From Bacteroidales bacterium (GTDB lineage: Bacteria > Bacteroidota > Bacteroidia > Bacteroidales > P3), in the NCBI GenBank assembly GCA_021443125.1, contig JABUUQ010000002.1, positions 1,101,940 to 1,108,090 on the forward strand: a DNA stretch of 6,151 nt, in the 5' to 3' direction. The first letter of the stretch is position 1. Each line of letters begins with the position of its first letter. The notes beneath the pieces were generated by a model that was given only the letters and a program-made list of their open reading frames with translations, was not told the origin of the DNA and made no database searches. Position numbers and translations under genes: made by a program. Of the stretch, positions 5,180-6,151 are shown piece after piece.

Positions 5180-6151
5180 TTAATTGTCTTTTTTTATTAC
5201 TCTGCTTGGATTTATCGAGGTTTGGAAGCTAAACAACACATCTCCCGTTAGCGAAAGTGCATAAACGGCACCAGAAACTGTATAGTTCTTTGCGTCTGTA
5301 AGGAATATGGTATTATCAAAAACTTGTATATGATATATAGTTCTGCCATTGATACTATCCAAGGCAATATGGGTTGGGGATGAGGTGTTCAGATTATTCA
5401 AATCAAGATAAGCCAAACCATCTGAATCAGACTTGTTAAAGTCAAAATAAAACAATTTTCCAGCATAAATATCAAAGTCAGTCATATATCTATTCGTACT
5501 ATCGATTTTATCAATCCCTTGAAACACATACAGCCTTGGCACAACACTATAATTTCCCACTGAAAGAACATAGGCTTTATCTCCATCGGATTTCACTATT
5601 GTAGGATTATCCATAACATCAACAAGTTTTTCTACCGTGAAACTTGACAAATCAATTATTGAAACTTTGTTGTCGTAGTTAGGGAATGCCAAACCTCCTG
5701 AATTTGCCACATATAATTTATTTCCTGCTATGGCAAGCCCTTCTGGATTTCTGCCTTGAGTTTCCAAAACATCTTCTATTTGTTTTGTTGCTGCATTTAT
5801 TTTCAATACTGTACCATCAAAACATGATACATATACATAAGAGTTTTTTGCTACAAGGTGTCGCGGCTGCCTATTTACATTGTTTTCATTTACAGTTGGA
5901 ATACTATGTTTGAATTCTCCATTTTGTGCACTGATAATCGTGATATTTGCACTGCCATTAACAACAATCCACGCCTCATTGCCAACCTTTATCATATCAT
6001 TTGCAGTTTCACCAAGACCTTTGCCATTAACATTTGTGTAAAAATCCTTTATAGTTCGCAAACTATCGATATCACAAAAATCAATAGTAGAATTATTTTG
6101 ACCATACAAGCCTTCGCACATAACAAAGTAGCCATGCGTGTTGTTAATCTC
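5180..6151 (-). CDS. BtuG-like / DUF5074 YncE-type beta-propeller, 5' end cut off
   Basis: The reading frame stays open to the window edge, so the ATG at 6121 is internal. The visible part is 323 residues, and a start with signal peptide is expected beyond 6151. The sequence begins THGYFVMCEGLYGQNNSTIDF, like the first blade of DUF5074 proteins. It shows repeated blade strands such as AWIVVNGSANITII, YVYVSCFDGTVLKI, NPEGLAIAGNKLYVANSGG (135-153), YDNKVSIIDL (159-168), PRLYVFQ (205-211) and FLTDAKNYTVSGAVYAL (283-299). The YVANSGG...YDN and DAKNY motifs strongly recall Bacteroides BtuG, a surface lipoprotein beta-propeller that captures vitamin B12 for the BtuB transporter. Other DUF5074/YncE proteins have different or unknown roles, so B12 binding is an inference. 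It ends 84 bases before the kdd start and has no obvious terminator of its own. Confidence 0.75.
   Translation of the reverse strand, partial: EINNTHGYFVMCEGLYGQNNSTIDFCDIDSLRTIKDFYTNVNGKGLGETANDMIKVGNEAWIVVNGSANITIISAQNGEFKHSIPTVNENNVNRQPRHLVAKNSYVYVSCFDGTVLKINAATKQIEDVLETQGRNPEGLAIAGNKLYVANSGGLAFPNYDNKVSIIDLSSFTVEKLVDVMDNPTIVKSDGDKAYVLSVGNYSVVPRLYVFQGIDKIDSTNRYMTDFDIYAGKLFYFDFNKSDSDGLAYLDLNNLNTSSPTHIALDSINGRTIYHIQVFDNTIFLTDAKNYTVSGAVYALSLTGDVLFSFQTSINPSRVIKKDN

Overview
The window looks like a piece of chromosome from an anaerobic, A+T-rich member of the Bacteroidota, probably order Bacteroidales. Three things point that way. Two clear copies of the Bacteroidota -7 promoter box (TAnnTTTG) sit in front of genes or the CRISPR array, and Shine-Dalgarno sequences are essentially absent. 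There is a lysine-fermentation gene (kdd), known from Porphyromonas-like and fusobacterial amino-acid fermenters. There is also a BtuG-like/DUF5074 beta-propeller typical of Bacteroidales outer surfaces. Every recognised gene is on the minus strand.

Layout from right to left, in the direction of transcription. (1) 6151-5180: the 3' part of a surface beta-propeller gene that is cut by the window edge. (2) 5153-3980: kdd as a single-gene unit with its own promoter and terminator. (3) 3979-3872: about 35 codons of coding-looking sequence without a start, probably the tail of a deleted gene, ending 3 bases before the next ATG. (4) 3868-3506: a 120-residue protein that resembles the small Csx15/Csx16/Csx20-type accessory proteins of type III CRISPR systems. 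(5) 3447-963: cas1, a BT4734/VirE-N-type primase-polymerase, and cas2, joined by two 4-base ATGA stop/start overlaps. (6) 962-740: an A+T-rich leader with a promoter and two inverted repeats. (7) 739-46: a CRISPR array of ten identical 37-base repeats and nine spacers of 32-40 bases.

The central point of interest is a spacer-acquisition module in which a DNA/RNA-synthesising prim-pol is translationally coupled between Cas1 and Cas2. CRISPR-associated prim-pols (CAPPs) are an already described class. The less familiar features here are the strict cas1/prim-pol/cas2 coupling, a Q/K-rich linker and unassigned C-terminal domain on the prim-pol, and a helical N-terminal extension of about 60 residues on Cas2. 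The prim-pol presumably helps make or fill in the DNA that Cas1-Cas2 inserts at the leader end of the array. No effector (Cas10, Cas7, Cas5) and no Cas6 is visible, so interference and crRNA processing must be encoded outside the window or be lost. The gene remnant just upstream of the small Csx-like gene favours an erosion or deletion event. The repeat 3' end (ATTAAGAC in the predicted crRNA sense), the variable spacer lengths and the Csx-like gene all fit a type III affiliation, but none proves it.
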